Shown: positions 21,497-30,268, counted from the stretch's first letter. The stretch: DNA of 64,000 nt from Ethanoligenens harbinense YUAN-3 (GCF_000178115.2 NC_014828.1:1-64000); one strand, 5' to 3'. A program made the numbers and translations. Notes: generated by a model from the sequence alone, not told the origin.

Positions 21497-22432
21497 ATGG
21501 AAAATACAATGGACAAGCAGAGTTCCGCCCTCGCCGTCACGGTGGCGGGCGTGACTTTCCGCAACCCGGTGATCGCGGCCAGCGGCACGTTTGGCTTCGG
21601 GCGCGAATACGCCAAGGTGTTCGACCTGTCCGGTCTCGGCGGCATCGCCCTCAAGGGCATGACATTAAAATCCCGGTCCGGCAACCCGTCGCCCCGCGTG
21701 GCGGAGACGCCTTCGGGCATGCTCAACTGCATCGGCTTGCAGAACCCGGGCGTGGAGTATTTTCTGAAAAACGAACTGCCGTTTTTGCAGAAGCAGGGCA
21801 CCAGGCTGATTTCCAACATCGCAGGCGACGCGCCGGAGGACTACGCGGCGCTGGCCGCCCGGCTGGACGGCGAGCCGGTTGACATGCTCGAACTGAATAT
21901 CTCCTGCCCGAACGTGAAAACCGGCGGCATGGCGTTCGGCGTTACCTGTGAGGGTGCGGCGGAGGTTACGCGCGCGGTGCGCGCCGCCACCAAAAAACCG
22001 CTTTGTGTCAAGCTTTCACCCAATGTGACCGACATCGCCTCCATTGCGCAGGCGGTGGAGGACGCGGGCGCGGACGCGCTTTCGCTCATCAACACCCTGC
22101 TTGGCATGCGCATCGACATTCGCACCCGCCGCCCCATTCTTTCCAACAACGTGGGCGGGCTGTCCGGTCCGGCGGTGTTCCCGGTGGCGCTGCGCTGCGT
22201 CTGGCAGGTGGCCAAGGCGGTGCGGATTCCCGTCATCGGCATGGGCGGCATCGCCACCTGGGAGGACGCCGTGCAGATGTTCCTTGCAGGCGCATCCGCC
22301 GTCCAGGTGGGCACCGCCACCTTCACCGACCCTTATGCCATGCTGGCCATTCGCGACGGGCTGGCGGATTATCTGGAAACGGAGCATATCGCGCACATCT
22401 CTGAGCTGACCGGGCAGATTCGCCCGAACTGA
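21497..22432 (+). CDS. pyrD: Dihydroorotate dehydrogenase B, catalytic subunit
   Basis: This FMN enzyme oxidises dihydroorotate to orotate with NAD+ as acceptor through PyrK. The product is about 311 aa. It has the catalytic Cys segment ELNISCPNVKTGGMAFG, the substrate-binding NPVIAASGTFGFG and INTLLGMRIDI, and the FMN phosphate site GMGGIATWEDAVQ. The start is placed at the ATG 21497 (MENTMDK), which overlaps no ideal ribosome-binding site. ATG 21509 is an alternative, and translation is probably coupled to pyrK. It is the last gene of the pyr operon. Confidence 0.95.
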   Translation: MENTMDKQSSALAVTVAGVTFRNPVIAASGTFGFGREYAKVFDLSGLGGIALKGMTLKSRSGNPSPRVAETPSGMLNCIGLQNPGVEYFLKNELPFLQKQGTRLISNIAGDAPEDYAALAARLDGEPVDMLELNISCPNVKTGGMAFGVTCEGAAEVTRAVRAATKKPLCVKLSPNVTDIASIAQAVEDAGADALSLINTLLGMRIDIRTRRPILSNNVGGLSGPAVFPVALRCVWQVAKAVRIPVIGMGGIATWEDAVQMFLAGASAVQVGTATFTDPYAMLAIRDGLADYLETEHIAHISELTGQIRPN

Positions 22433-22450
22433 CGAACAAGGGGCGTGCGG

Positions 22451-22679
22451 ATGGGCGTTTTAAAAGATATTCTGGTCGCATTGGGTGCACTGCTTGTGTA
22501 TGTTGCCTGCCTCAATCCGGGCGGGGATCATTTTTGCGCAGATGAACGATTCGTTTTCGCTGATAAATGACTTTTACTTTGCCGTCCTTATTCCCGTTTG
22601 TACGGCGGCGGTCATATCGGAAATCCGTAAGCTGAAAAAACAGCAAATGGTTTTCTACCGTTTCCACGCCGCCGGTTGA
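22451..22679 (+). other. 354-base gap with possible tiny membrane ORF(s), perhaps frameshifted
   Basis: A 39-aa ORF (22451-22570) starts MGVLKDILVALGALLVYVAC after AAGGGGCG. An overlapping ORF in another frame (best start 22542, ending 22679) reads MNDSFSLINDFYFAVLIPVC and ends in a basic tail. Each has one hydrophobic segment. Together they could be the halves of one small two-helix protein split by a frameshift near 22500, or both may be chance. I recognise no family. Confidence 0.25.
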
Positions 22680-22694
22680 AAAACCGGCGGCGTG
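22665..22694 (+). terminator. Strong hairpin at the end of the pyr operon
   Basis: CACGCCGCCGGTT pairs perfectly with AACCGGCGGCGTG around a GAAA tetraloop. There is no T-tract, so it may act as a weak terminator or as a 3'-end stabiliser of the pyr transcript. Confidence 0.6.
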
Positions 22695-22786
22695 CCGGCT
22701 GTCCAGAGAAAAAACATACCTTTTTCTTCAAATTTATGGTATACTGTAGGGACAGGTAAACCACAGGCAGGGGGGCAATACACAAG

Positions 22787-23452
22787 ATGACCCGTATTTA
22801 TCTCATTCGTCACGCGGAGGCCGAGGGCAACCTTCGCCGCATTTTTCAGGGACATACCGACGCCGATATCAGCACCAACGGCCAGCGACAGCTCGAACGG
22901 CTGTCGGAGCGGTTCGAGCCGGTGCATCTGGACGCGCTCTACGCCAGTCCACTCAAGCGCGCGTATAAGACCGCGCAGGCGGTGGACGCCGTCCGGCATC
23001 TGCCCATCATTACGCTCGAGGGGCTGATGGAGATCAACGGCGGTTGCTGGGAGGGCAAGCCCTGGGCCAAGCTACCCGCGCTCTACCCGCAGGACAACGA
23101 CGCGTGGGAAAACCGCCCGTGGGATTTCGCGCCCGCAGGCGGTGAACCCATGCGGCAGGTGTATGCCCGCATGTGGGAAACGCTCGGCGGCATCGCGCGG
23201 CGGCACCCGGGCAAAACGGTAGGCGTCGCTTCCCATGGCTGTGCCATCCGCAACTATCTTTGCCAGGCGCACGGTTGGCCCATCGAACGGCTGGGCGAGG
23301 TGGGCTGGTGCGACAACACGGCGGTCAGCATCATCGAATACCGGGAGGGCGGTCAGGTCACCATCACGATGGAGAACGACGCGTCCCATCTCGATGACGA
23401 GCTTTCCACTGTTGCCAAACAGGACTGGTGGCGGAGGAGTACCCGCGCATGA
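22787..23452 (+). CDS. Histidine phosphatase family protein (phosphoglycerate mutase-like)
   Basis: The 221-aa product begins MTRIYLIRHAEAEGN, the RHG-type catalytic motif with the phosphorylated His. The second catalytic His is in VGVASHGCAIRNYL. Known relatives include phosphoglycerate mutase, alpha-ribazole phosphatase and broad phosphatases. The substrate cannot be assigned. A TATACT -10-like box lies at 22740-22745, and a G-rich site precedes the ATG. The stop overlaps the ruvX start as ATGA, so it leads a three-gene unit with ruvX and an RNA methyltransferase. Confidence 0.85.
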   Translation: MTRIYLIRHAEAEGNLRRIFQGHTDADISTNGQRQLERLSERFEPVHLDALYASPLKRAYKTAQAVDAVRHLPIITLEGLMEINGGCWEGKPWAKLPALYPQDNDAWENRPWDFAPAGGEPMRQVYARMWETLGGIARRHPGKTVGVASHGCAIRNYLCQAHGWPIERLGEVGWCDNTAVSIIEYREGGQVTITMENDASHLDDELSTVAKQDWWRRSTRA

Positions 23453-23880
23453 AAGTGATGGCAGTGGACTACGGCGACGCGCGTACCGGCATCGCGCTGT
23501 CCGACCCATCCGGCTTTCTGGCCAGCCCGGTCTGCGTGATCCATGAGACCGATGAGACGCAGATTTTGGCTAAAACGGCGGAGCAGGTCGCGCGCACGGG
23601 CGCGGAACGTGTGGTGGTGGGCCTGCCCAAAAACATGAACGGCACGCTCGGCCCGCGCGCCGAAAAGGCGCAGGCGTTTGCAAAAGCGCTGGAAGCTGCC
23701 TGCGGCGTGCCGGTGCTGCTGTTCGACGAGCGGCGCACCACGCTTACCGCGCAGGTGTATTTCAACGCCACCAACACACGCGGCAAAAAGCGTAAGAACA
23801 GCATCGACGCCGCTGCCGCCACCATCATTCTGCAGGATTATCTCGATTCGGTGAGGAATACACCCAATGGCAAAGCGTAA
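23449..23880 (+). CDS. ruvX: RuvX/YqgF pre-16S rRNA nuclease (putative Holliday junction resolvase)
   Basis: The 143-aa product has the RNase H-like YqgF fold with VMAVDYGDARTGIALSD (first catalytic Asp), VVVGLPKNMNGT, DERRTT and the terminal SIDAAAATIIL with the late Asp. YqgF processes the 5' end of 16S rRNA in E. coli; a resolvase role has also been proposed for the family. The start at 23449 follows GGAGGAG at 8 bases and overlaps the upstream stop. It overlaps the next gene by 14 bases. Confidence 0.92.
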   Translation: MKVMAVDYGDARTGIALSDPSGFLASPVCVIHETDETQILAKTAEQVARTGAERVVVGLPKNMNGTLGPRAEKAQAFAKALEAACGVPVLLFDERRTTLTAQVYFNATNTRGKKRKNSIDAAAATIILQDYLDSVRNTPNGKA

Positions 23881-25282
23881 GGCCAGGCCGCCGGTGCCGC
23901 AGGCCGTTCCCCCTGCGGCGTTTCTTGCGCGTATGCGCGGCCTTCTTGGTGAAGCAGACTTTGCGGCGTTTGAAGCGGCGCAGACCGCACCGGTGCGGCG
24001 CGGTCTGCGGCTCAATCTCCTCAAGTGCCGGGATGCGTCCGCGTTTGCCCGGATTGCCGGTTTTTCGCTTTCCCCTCTCCCCTTTTCGCCCGAGGGGTTT
24101 TCTGTTGAGGGCGGCGATGTGAGCGGGCGGCATCCCTGGCACCACGCGGGCGTGTTTTATCTACAGGAGCCGTCGGCCATGTCGGCGGTGACGGCGCTCG
24201 ATCCGCGGCCTGGGCAACGCGTGCTTGATCTCTGCGCCGCGCCGGGCGGCAAGTCCACCCAGATCGCCGCCCGGCTGGGTGGGCAGGGGCTGCTTGTTGC
24301 CAATGAAATCGTGCCGGGGCGGGCGAAGATCCTGCTTTCCAATCTGGAACGCTTCGGGGTGCGCAACGCCTGTGTGTACAATGAAACGCCCGAACGGCTC
24401 TGTGCGGCGTTTCCCGGTTTTTTCGACGCGGTGCTGGTGGACGCGCCCTGTTCCGGCGAGGGTATGTTCCGGCGGGAGCCTGCCGCCGCCGCGGAATGGA
24501 CGCCGGAGACCCCGGCTGCCTGCGCAAGACGGCAGCGCGCCATTCTGGACTGGGCCAAAACAGCCCTGCGCCCCGGCGGCGTGCTGGTCTATTCCACCTG
24601 TACGTTCGCACCGGAGGAAAACGAGTGCGTGGTCGCCGCGTTTTTGAAAGAAAACCCCGATTTCAGCATGGAACCCATTCCATGCGCGTTCGGCCGCCCG
24701 GCGCGCCCGGATTGGGGGGGCGGAGAGCCTTCGCTGGAGCTGGCCCGCCGCATCTTTCCACAGGACGGCGGCGAGGGGCATTTTGTGGCCCGCCTGCGCA
24801 TGGGCGCCGGCGCGGCGGCGGGTACAGCCCGTTTCCATGCTCAAGAGAATGGTGACGGAATGGATGACGCACAGGCGGACGTTCTGCTGCGGGCGTTTTT
24901 TGCCGAACAGTTCGGCGAGCCGCCGTATGGGCGGCCGCATGCGGCGGGCGAGGTGCTGTTTTTACTGCCGGAAGAGCTGCCGGCGTTGCCGCAGGGCCTG
25001 CGTCTGCTGCGCGCGGGAGTCTGCGCCGGGCGTATCAAAAGCGGGCGGTTCGAACCGACGCACGCGCTCTATCTGGCGGCTGCGCCGGGCGCGTGCCGCA
25101 GGGCAGTCGATCTGCCGCTTGGCGATGCGCGTCTGGCGGCGTTTCTGCATGGCGAGCAGATAGAGGCGGACGGAGCTGCCGGGTATATCGCCGTGTTGGC
25201 GGCCGGGCATGCCGTGGGGTTTGGCAAGGCGTCCGGCGGGGTGTTGAAAAACCATTATCCCCGTGCGCTTCGTACCCTGTGA
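23867..25282 (+). CDS. RsmF/NOL1-NOP2-Sun family RNA (cytosine-5) methyltransferase
   Basis: The 471-aa protein has an N-terminal RNA-binding segment and a Rossmann methyltransferase core. SAM-binding motif I is LDLCAAPGGKSTQIAARL, motif IV is DAPCSGEGMFRREP and motif VI is VYSTCTFAPEENE; the two Cys residues are the catalytic pair of m5C enzymes. A C-terminal region of about 150 residues resembles the RsmF/YebU PUA-like extension (RIKSGRFEPTHAL). It probably methylates a cytosine in rRNA; the exact site is not predictable. It overlaps ruvX by 14 bases. Confidence 0.88.
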   Translation: MAKRKARPPVPQAVPPAAFLARMRGLLGEADFAAFEAAQTAPVRRGLRLNLLKCRDASAFARIAGFSLSPLPFSPEGFSVEGGDVSGRHPWHHAGVFYLQEPSAMSAVTALDPRPGQRVLDLCAAPGGKSTQIAARLGGQGLLVANEIVPGRAKILLSNLERFGVRNACVYNETPERLCAAFPGFFDAVLVDAPCSGEGMFRREPAAAAEWTPETPAACARRQRAILDWAKTALRPGGVLVYSTCTFAPEENECVVAAFLKENPDFSMEPIPCAFGRPARPDWGGGEPSLELARRIFPQDGGEGHFVARLRMGAGAAAGTARFHAQENGDGMDDAQADVLLRAFFAEQFGEPPYGRPHAAGEVLFLLPEELPALPQGLRLLRAGVCAGRIKSGRFEPTHALYLAAAPGACRRAVDLPLGDARLAAFLHGEQIEADGAAGYIAVLAAGHAVGFGKASGGVLKNHYPRALRTL

Positions 25283-25374
25283 GTACGTGGCGCCGTGTGC
25301 CCGGCATGTTCCATGTATCGGGTTTTGAAAACATAGATCCATCTAGGTCAGACGGATGAGGCAGGGGGTGCACC

Positions 25375-26592
25375 ATGGACGTTTTTTTGGCGACACAACC
25401 TATATTTGACGCAGAAAACCGCGTTTTCGGGTATGAGATCCTTTATCGGGAAAACGAAACAAATACGTTTTCCGAAGAGACCGATGCCGATTTTGCCTCG
25501 GGTAACACGCTTGTGCGCTGCTTTATGGATTTTGGCCTTCCCACCCTTACCAACAATACGCGCGCTTTTGTTAATTTTACTACCGAGTTCATCAAAAATG
25601 AGGTCGCAACGCTTTTCCCCAAAGACCAGCTTGTGGTCGAAATCCTGGAAACCGTAGAAATCACCGGGGAGATTCTGGACGCCTGCCGAAAACTGAAAGC
25701 ACACGGCTATCTGCTGGCGATCGACGATTTTGTCTATCAGCCCGGATATGAAAAGCTGCTTCCGCTGGTGGACATCATCAAAGTAGATTTTAAACAGTCC
25801 GGACCCGCCGAGCAGGCGGAGATCATCCGGAAATACGGGCGGCCCGGCCTGTCTTTTCTTGCGGAAAAAGTGGAAACACAGGAGGAACACGACCGTGCGC
25901 TGAAGCAGGGATACGCATATTTCCAAGGGTACTTTTATGCCAGGCCGTCCATCAACCGCGCCAAGAAGCTGACACCTTACAGTCAGACCCGCATACGGCT
26001 GATCAATCTGCTCAACGAACCGGAACCCGATTTCCGGCAGATTGCCGGTTTGGTGGAGACAGACATTGCGTTCTCCTATGAGATCCTGCGTCTGGTCAAT
26101 TCGGCTTACTACAGCCCGGCCAAACCCATCACATCCATTTCGTTTGCCATTTCGGTGCTGGGCATAGAAGAGCTGCGCAAGTGGCTGTATATCGTTTTCA
26201 TATCCGGCCTGCAGGAAAACCAGCCGGGCGAATTGGTGCGGACCAGTCTGCTGCGCGGAAAAGTCATGGAAAATCTCGCGGAAGCGGCCGGGCGTCCGCA
26301 CCAGAAAAGCACCATGATGACCATCGGCATGTTCTCCTTGCTGGATGTACTGCTGGAGCGCCCCATGGCGGAGGCCATTGAGGGCCTTCATTTTCCGGAA
26401 GAGATCAAAAACGCCTTGATCGGTTCCGGAGGGGAAGATTTTCTGCATAGCTGCGAGGAGGTTGCCATCTGCTATGAGCACGGCGTTTGGCAGAAGGCCA
26501 CACAGCAGGCCGGACGGATCGGCATCACGCCCCAGATGCTGCAGACAGCCTACGCCAACGCTGTCAAATGGATGGAGACGTTCTATCTGTAA
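25375..26592 (+). CDS. EAL-HDOD domain signalling protein (YuxH/CdgJ-like)
   Basis: The 405-aa protein has an N-terminal EAL-type domain (about residues 1-200) and a C-terminal HDOD domain (about 205-400). The EAL signature reads YEILYR, with E21, N67 and the IDDF and IKVDF acidic/Lys motifs present. The loop normally DFGTGYS is DFVYQPGYE, and the QGY(F/L) end is QGYFYARP. Whether it hydrolyses c-di-GMP is therefore uncertain. HDOD proteins usually act as signalling scaffolds. GGCAGGGGG precedes the ATG. The GGDEF protein at 48.4 kb and two c-di-GMP riboswitches make a signalling link plausible. Confidence 0.88.
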   Translation: MDVFLATQPIFDAENRVFGYEILYRENETNTFSEETDADFASGNTLVRCFMDFGLPTLTNNTRAFVNFTTEFIKNEVATLFPKDQLVVEILETVEITGEILDACRKLKAHGYLLAIDDFVYQPGYEKLLPLVDIIKVDFKQSGPAEQAEIIRKYGRPGLSFLAEKVETQEEHDRALKQGYAYFQGYFYARPSINRAKKLTPYSQTRIRLINLLNEPEPDFRQIAGLVETDIAFSYEILRLVNSAYYSPAKPITSISFAISVLGIEELRKWLYIVFISGLQENQPGELVRTSLLRGKVMENLAEAAGRPHQKSTMMTIGMFSLLDVLLERPMAEAIEGLHFPEEIKNALIGSGGEDFLHSCEEVAICYEHGVWQKATQQAGRIGITPQMLQTAYANAVKWMETFYL

Positions 26593-26716
26593 AATACGCG
26601 CCGGGCGGTGCGTGTGGGTTGCGCCGCGGCGCCTGTTTGTGTTAAAATAAAAGCATTGTCCGCCGTGCGGAGAAACCACAAATGTACTCCGTGAGGATAA
26701 CGGGAGGGATTTTCCA

Positions 26717-27445
26717 ATGTCAGGCCATTCCAAGTGGAAAAATATCATGCACAAAAAGGAGAAGAGCGATGCGCAGCGCGCAAAGATCTTCACCAAGATC
26801 GGGCGCGAAATCGCGGTGGTCGTCAAACAGGGCGGCGCGGACCCGAATTCCAACTCCAAGCTGTATGATTTGATCGTGAAGGCAAAAGCCAATAATGTGC
26901 CCAACGACAATATAGACCGGATCATCAAAAAAGCGGCCGGCGGCCAGGAAAAGGACGATTATGAAGACATCGTCTATGAGGGCTACGGGCCGTGCGGCGT
27001 TGCGGTGGTGGTGCAGACTCTCACCGACAACCGCAACCGCACCGCCGGCGACCTGCGGCACTATTTTGATAAATTCGGCGGCAACCTCGGGCAGACCGGC
27101 TGTGTGGGCTGGATGTTCCAGGAAAAAGGCGTAATCGTGCTCGAGAAGGCTTCCGTCAACGAAGACAAACTGATGGAAGACTGCCTGGAAGCCGGCGCGG
27201 TGGATTTTAACTCGGACGAGGAAGTGTTCGAGGTGTTCACCGACCCGTCCGAGCTGCCCGGCGTGCGGGGGGCCCTGTCGCAAAAAGGATATGAGTTCCT
27301 TTCCGCCCAGGAGGAGCGCATCCCGGCCAACTATGTGCGCATCGACGGCGAGGATGACCGCAAAAAGATGGAAAACCTGCTCGACGCCCTCGAGGACGAC
27401 GATGATGTCCAGAACGTCTGGCACAACTGGGAAAACGATGAGTAA
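26717..27445 (+). CDS. YebC/PmpR family protein (TACO1-like)
   Basis: The 242-aa product starts MSGHSKWKNIMHKKEKSDAQ, the family signature, and retains the three-domain layout with the acidic tail LLDALEDDDDVQNVWHNWE. Family members were long called transcriptional regulators. More recent work on homologues supports a role in relieving ribosome stalling, for example at proline tracts. AACGGGAGGGA precedes the ATG. It is a single-gene unit closed by a strong terminator. Confidence 0.95.
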   Translation: MSGHSKWKNIMHKKEKSDAQRAKIFTKIGREIAVVVKQGGADPNSNSKLYDLIVKAKANNVPNDNIDRIIKKAAGGQEKDDYEDIVYEGYGPCGVAVVVQTLTDNRNRTAGDLRHYFDKFGGNLGQTGCVGWMFQEKGVIVLEKASVNEDKLMEDCLEAGAVDFNSDEEVFEVFTDPSELPGVRGALSQKGYEFLSAQEERIPANYVRIDGEDDRKKMENLLDALEDDDDVQNVWHNWENDE

Positions 27446-27468
27446 GGGAACGATTTCACATAGAAAAG

Positions 27469-27507
27469 CCTCCCGGCGTGCGGTACCGCATACCGGGAGG
27501 TTTTTTT
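27469..27507 (+). terminator. Intrinsic terminator after yebC
   Basis: CCTCCCGG pairs with CCGGGAGG around an inner self-complementary TGCGGTACCGCA, followed by seven T residues. Confidence 0.93.
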
Positions 27508-27541
27508 GCGGCCGAAACCGCCGGATAAAAGTTTCGGCCGT

Positions 27542-28165
27542 TCAGGTCAGCCGCACGACGATCCGGTGCAGAACATCCACGGCGTCTTCCAGGTTTGCCG
27601 AGGCATCCTTGATGTGGTGATACACCTCCCGCTGCCGGAGAGCGTGCATGGGGTCGTTGCTCTTGAATACGATCGTCATGCCGTCCTGATATAGCTGCTC
27701 GATCGCGATATGGGTATCCCGCATTTTGGAAAAATCCTCTTCCGATTTGGAGGGATTCCCCTCCAGATCTTTGGCCGAGCGGTAAAAGATGGCCGTCCCA
27801 TCCTTCAGTTTTCCGACCATGCGGGTGATGGTATCGTTTGGCTTGACACCGTAAGCCCTCATGGAAAGCAGCGTGGATTTGGTATACTGGATGACTTTGT
27901 CCATTGCCGATGAAAGCGAATAGATGTCCACCCGGTCGAACGGCGTGGCAAACGCTTCGATCAGGCTCTTTTCCAGGAGTCTGCGGGCGGTGTCCGATTC
28001 TTTCACATGACCGAGCAGGGCGTCGCTGTCGGCCTCGGAACCGCTGTCCAGCCAGCGGGCAAGCGTCTCGACTGCCAGCTCGTTGATATTGGCCTGCCTG
28101 TCGATCATTTCATAAAAATGATATTTAACCGGAAACAGCCTGTCCAGGATATTTCGTGCATCCAT
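27542..28165 (-). CDS. DUF47/PhoU-like protein, partner of phosphate permease
   Basis: The 207-aa all-helical protein matches the DUF47 (TIGR00153) PhoU-like family: MIDRQANINELAVETLARWL, SLSSAMDKVIQYTKS and YHHIKDASANLEDAVDVLHRIVV. Such proteins form helical bundles that bind metal clusters and are usually paired with PiT permeases, modulating phosphate uptake. The start at 28165 (MDARNILD) has GGGAGG about 10 bases upstream; an upstream ATG at 28189 lacks this. It lies 20 bases after the pit stop on the same strand, so the two form an operon. Confidence 0.88.
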   Translation of the reverse strand: MDARNILDRLFPVKYHFYEMIDRQANINELAVETLARWLDSGSEADSDALLGHVKESDTARRLLEKSLIEAFATPFDRVDIYSLSSAMDKVIQYTKSTLLSMRAYGVKPNDTITRMVGKLKDGTAIFYRSAKDLEGNPSKSEEDFSKMRDTHIAIEQLYQDGMTIVFKSNDPMHALRQREVYHHIKDASANLEDAVDVLHRIVVRLT

Positions 28166-28185
28166 GTTTTGCGCGCCTCCCTGCA

Positions 28186-29226
28186 TCACTTGAATATGAA
28201 CGCGAACAACGCATAGATCGACGCGGAGACTGCGGCGGACAGCGGGATGGTAATAACCCAGGCCACGATGATGTCTTTCACGATTGCCCAGTGAACCATC
28301 CGGTATTCATCCGCGGCGCCAACGCCCATCACGCTTCCCACCACGACATGTGTGGTGGAAACGGGCGCGCCGAATGCGGTGGCCAGCAGGATGGAGCCCA
28401 CCGACGCCAGCTGTGAGTTTAGGCTGTGGATGGGGCGGATGTTGTAGATGCCCCGGCCGACCGTTTTCATAATGCTCCAGCCGCCCAGCATGGTGCCGAT
28501 GAACATGACCGTCCCGCCGCAGATGCGCACCCACAGCGGCGCCGTGCTGATGACCGTTCCGCCGCCTGCGGCCAGCGCCAATGTGAACAGCCCGATGATC
28601 TTCTGGGTGTCGTTCGCCCCGTGGCTGAAAGCCAGGCAGGCCGCGATCGCCCATTGTATCCGCCGGATCCGGGTGTTGATGGAGAACCTGGCGTTCCGCA
28701 GCAGCAGGTTCATCACTTTTTCAAGAACGAAAGCGAGGGCAAAGCCAAGCAAAGGGGAAAAAAGCAGTGCCGCAACGATCTCTGCAATCCCGGTGAGTTG
28801 GTGGCTTGCGCCGGTCAGCTCGTTCCAGCCCCACAGCACATGCCGATAGCCGGAAGAAACAAGGACGGCGCCGATGATGCCGCCGACCAGCGCATGCGTG
28901 GAGCTGGAGGGCAGGCCCAGTCTCCAGGTAATCAGGTTCCATGCGGCTGCGCCGAGGATGGCGGCCAGCAGGACGGGCAACAGCGCGGTGTTTGCCGGCA
29001 GGTCGATCACCTTGGAGATCGTACTCGCCACCTGGCTTCCCCCGAAAACCGCGCCGAGCAGCCCGAAAGCGGAAGCCAGGCCGATCGCCTGCTTGGGGGT
29101 GGCGGCGTCGCAGACGATAAAGGTGGCCACGACGGAGCTCGCGTCGTGGAGGCCGTTGGTCAATGCGAAAACCAGACCGATTGCAAAGACCAGAAACAAA
29201 ATCAGGGATACATGGACGGCTATCAT
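28186..29226 (-). CDS. pit: PiT family inorganic phosphate transporter
   Basis: The roughly 346-aa protein has about 10 membrane helices and the duplicated PiT signature: TNGLHDASSVVAT in the first half and FSHGANDTQKIIG in the second. It also has SSSTHALVGGIIGA and PVSTTHVVVGSVMG repeat segments. PiT permeases import metal-phosphate complexes with H+ or Na+. The start at 29226 (MIAVHVSLILFL) follows GGGAGTGAGCAGG. Starts at 29241 or 29316 would add a hydrophilic extension. The downstream DUF47 gene is its usual partner. Confidence 0.9.
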   Translation of the reverse strand: MIAVHVSLILFLVFAIGLVFALTNGLHDASSVVATFIVCDAATPKQAIGLASAFGLLGAVFGGSQVASTISKVIDLPANTALLPVLLAAILGAAAWNLITWRLGLPSSSTHALVGGIIGAVLVSSGYRHVLWGWNELTGASHQLTGIAEIVAALLFSPLLGFALAFVLEKVMNLLLRNARFSINTRIRRIQWAIAACLAFSHGANDTQKIIGLFTLALAAGGGTVISTAPLWVRICGGTVMFIGTMLGGWSIMKTVGRGIYNIRPIHSLNSQLASVGSILLATAFGAPVSTTHVVVGSVMGVGAADEYRMVHWAIVKDIIVAWVITIPLSAAVSASIYALFAFIFK

Positions 29227-29231
29227 CCTGC

Positions 29232-29387
29232 TCACTCCCATATGGATTTTCCGCGCCGGGCATAAGAGATCCGGGCACTTCCCGCGCGTTTTGTATCCTT
29301 CAGGCATGCGGGGCATTTTGCCGCATCGGAACCATATGCGGGGTCAGGCGCGTTTTTCGGAACGGGGTCATACAGTCCGGCCCTCAT
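29232..29387 (-). CDS. Possible small ORF in the pit leader (unrecognised)
   Basis: In the 397-base region between pit and queH, a 51-aa minus-strand ORF starts MRAGLYDPVPKNAPDPAYGS and contains CPACLK before a basic tail. A GAGGGCGGCGG sequence lies just before its ATG, and its stop is 5 bases before the pit start. It could be a translated leader, but the amino-acid content may be chance. No family is recognised. The rest of the region shows only a TATAAT-type box (29516-29511). Confidence 0.25.
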   Translation of the reverse strand: MRAGLYDPVPKNAPDPAYGSDAAKCPACLKDTKRAGSARISYARRGKSIWE

Positions 29388-29510
29388 ATTCCGCCGCCCT
29401 CTGCGTGCCGGCATGAGCAAACATCCGGCACCGTTCTTACTGTCGGGTAGGGTAGGGTTCCTGCCCTGACGGCAGGCGGACACGGGGGCGCAAGGCCGCT
29501 TTTCGTTCAC

Positions 29511-29516
29511 ATTATA
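29511..29516 (-). promoter_or_regulatory. Possible -10 box of the pit-DUF47 operon
   Basis: TATAAT on the minus strand, with no convincing -35 hexamer at normal spacing. The implied leader would be about 280 bases. Confidence 0.35.
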
Positions 29517-29623
29517 TGCCAAATATCGACAGTTGAACAGCTTTTTGGGGGAAACGCGGAAGCCTGTTCGGTCTGCGGATCAAAAGCGGCCTTTCCCCTT
29601 GCCCGCGAAAAAGGCGGTTTGGG

Positions 29624-30268
29624 TCATGCTTTCTGCGGCGGCGCGGCTGCCGTGCCGCTCTGCCGTTTTGAGAAGACACAGCCGCAGAAATTCTGGCGGT
29701 AGAGGCCATATGTTTCGGAGAGCCGGATAGAGCGCAGATAACCCCCGCGTTTTTTGAAATCGGCCGCCAGATACGGCACGCCCCAGCGCCGTGCGCACGC
29801 TTCCCCGATTTCGGCCAGAGCCTGTGCGTTTTTATGCGGGCTGACCGAAAGTGTGGTGGTGAAATAATCGAATCCGCCGGCTTTGGCGGCTCGAGCGGTT
29901 GCTTCAAGCCGCAGGCGGAAACAGACCGCACAACGCGCGCCTCCTTCCGGTTCGTTTTCCAGTCCGCGCGCGGCTTCCAGAAAACGCTCCGGAGCATAGT
30001 GGCTTTCCAGAAACCCCACCGGGTGTGGGACGGGCAGAGCGGCGATCAGCCGTTTTTGTTCCGCCAGCCGTTTTTCATATTCTTCTTTGGGGGCGATGTT
30101 CGGGTTTTCATAAAAAACGGTGATTTCAAAATGCGAGGCCAGATATTCCAGCACATAGCTGCTGCACGGCGCGCAGCAGCTATGCAGCAGCAGGCGCGGC
30201 GTTTGGTGCGCGCGGGCAAGCGCGTCCAGCGTCTGATCCATCTGTTTTTGATAATTGGGCTTTTGCAT
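29624..30268 (-). CDS. queH: Epoxyqueuosine reductase QueH (DUF208)
   Basis: QueH reduces epoxyqueuosine to queuosine in tRNA, replacing QueG in many anaerobes. The 214-aa product carries the family Cys motifs: HSCCAPCSSYVLEYL near residue 29, CAVCFRLRLEATA in the middle and NFCGCVFS near the end; these bind an iron-sulfur cluster and metal. SVSPHKN and DFKKRGGY are also conserved. It follows thiD by 12 bases on the minus strand and probably shares its promoter. Confidence 0.93.
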   Translation of the reverse strand: MQKPNYQKQMDQTLDALARAHQTPRLLLHSCCAPCSSYVLEYLASHFEITVFYENPNIAPKEEYEKRLAEQKRLIAALPVPHPVGFLESHYAPERFLEAARGLENEPEGGARCAVCFRLRLEATARAAKAGGFDYFTTTLSVSPHKNAQALAEIGEACARRWGVPYLAADFKKRGGYLRSIRLSETYGLYRQNFCGCVFSKRQSGTAAAPPQKA

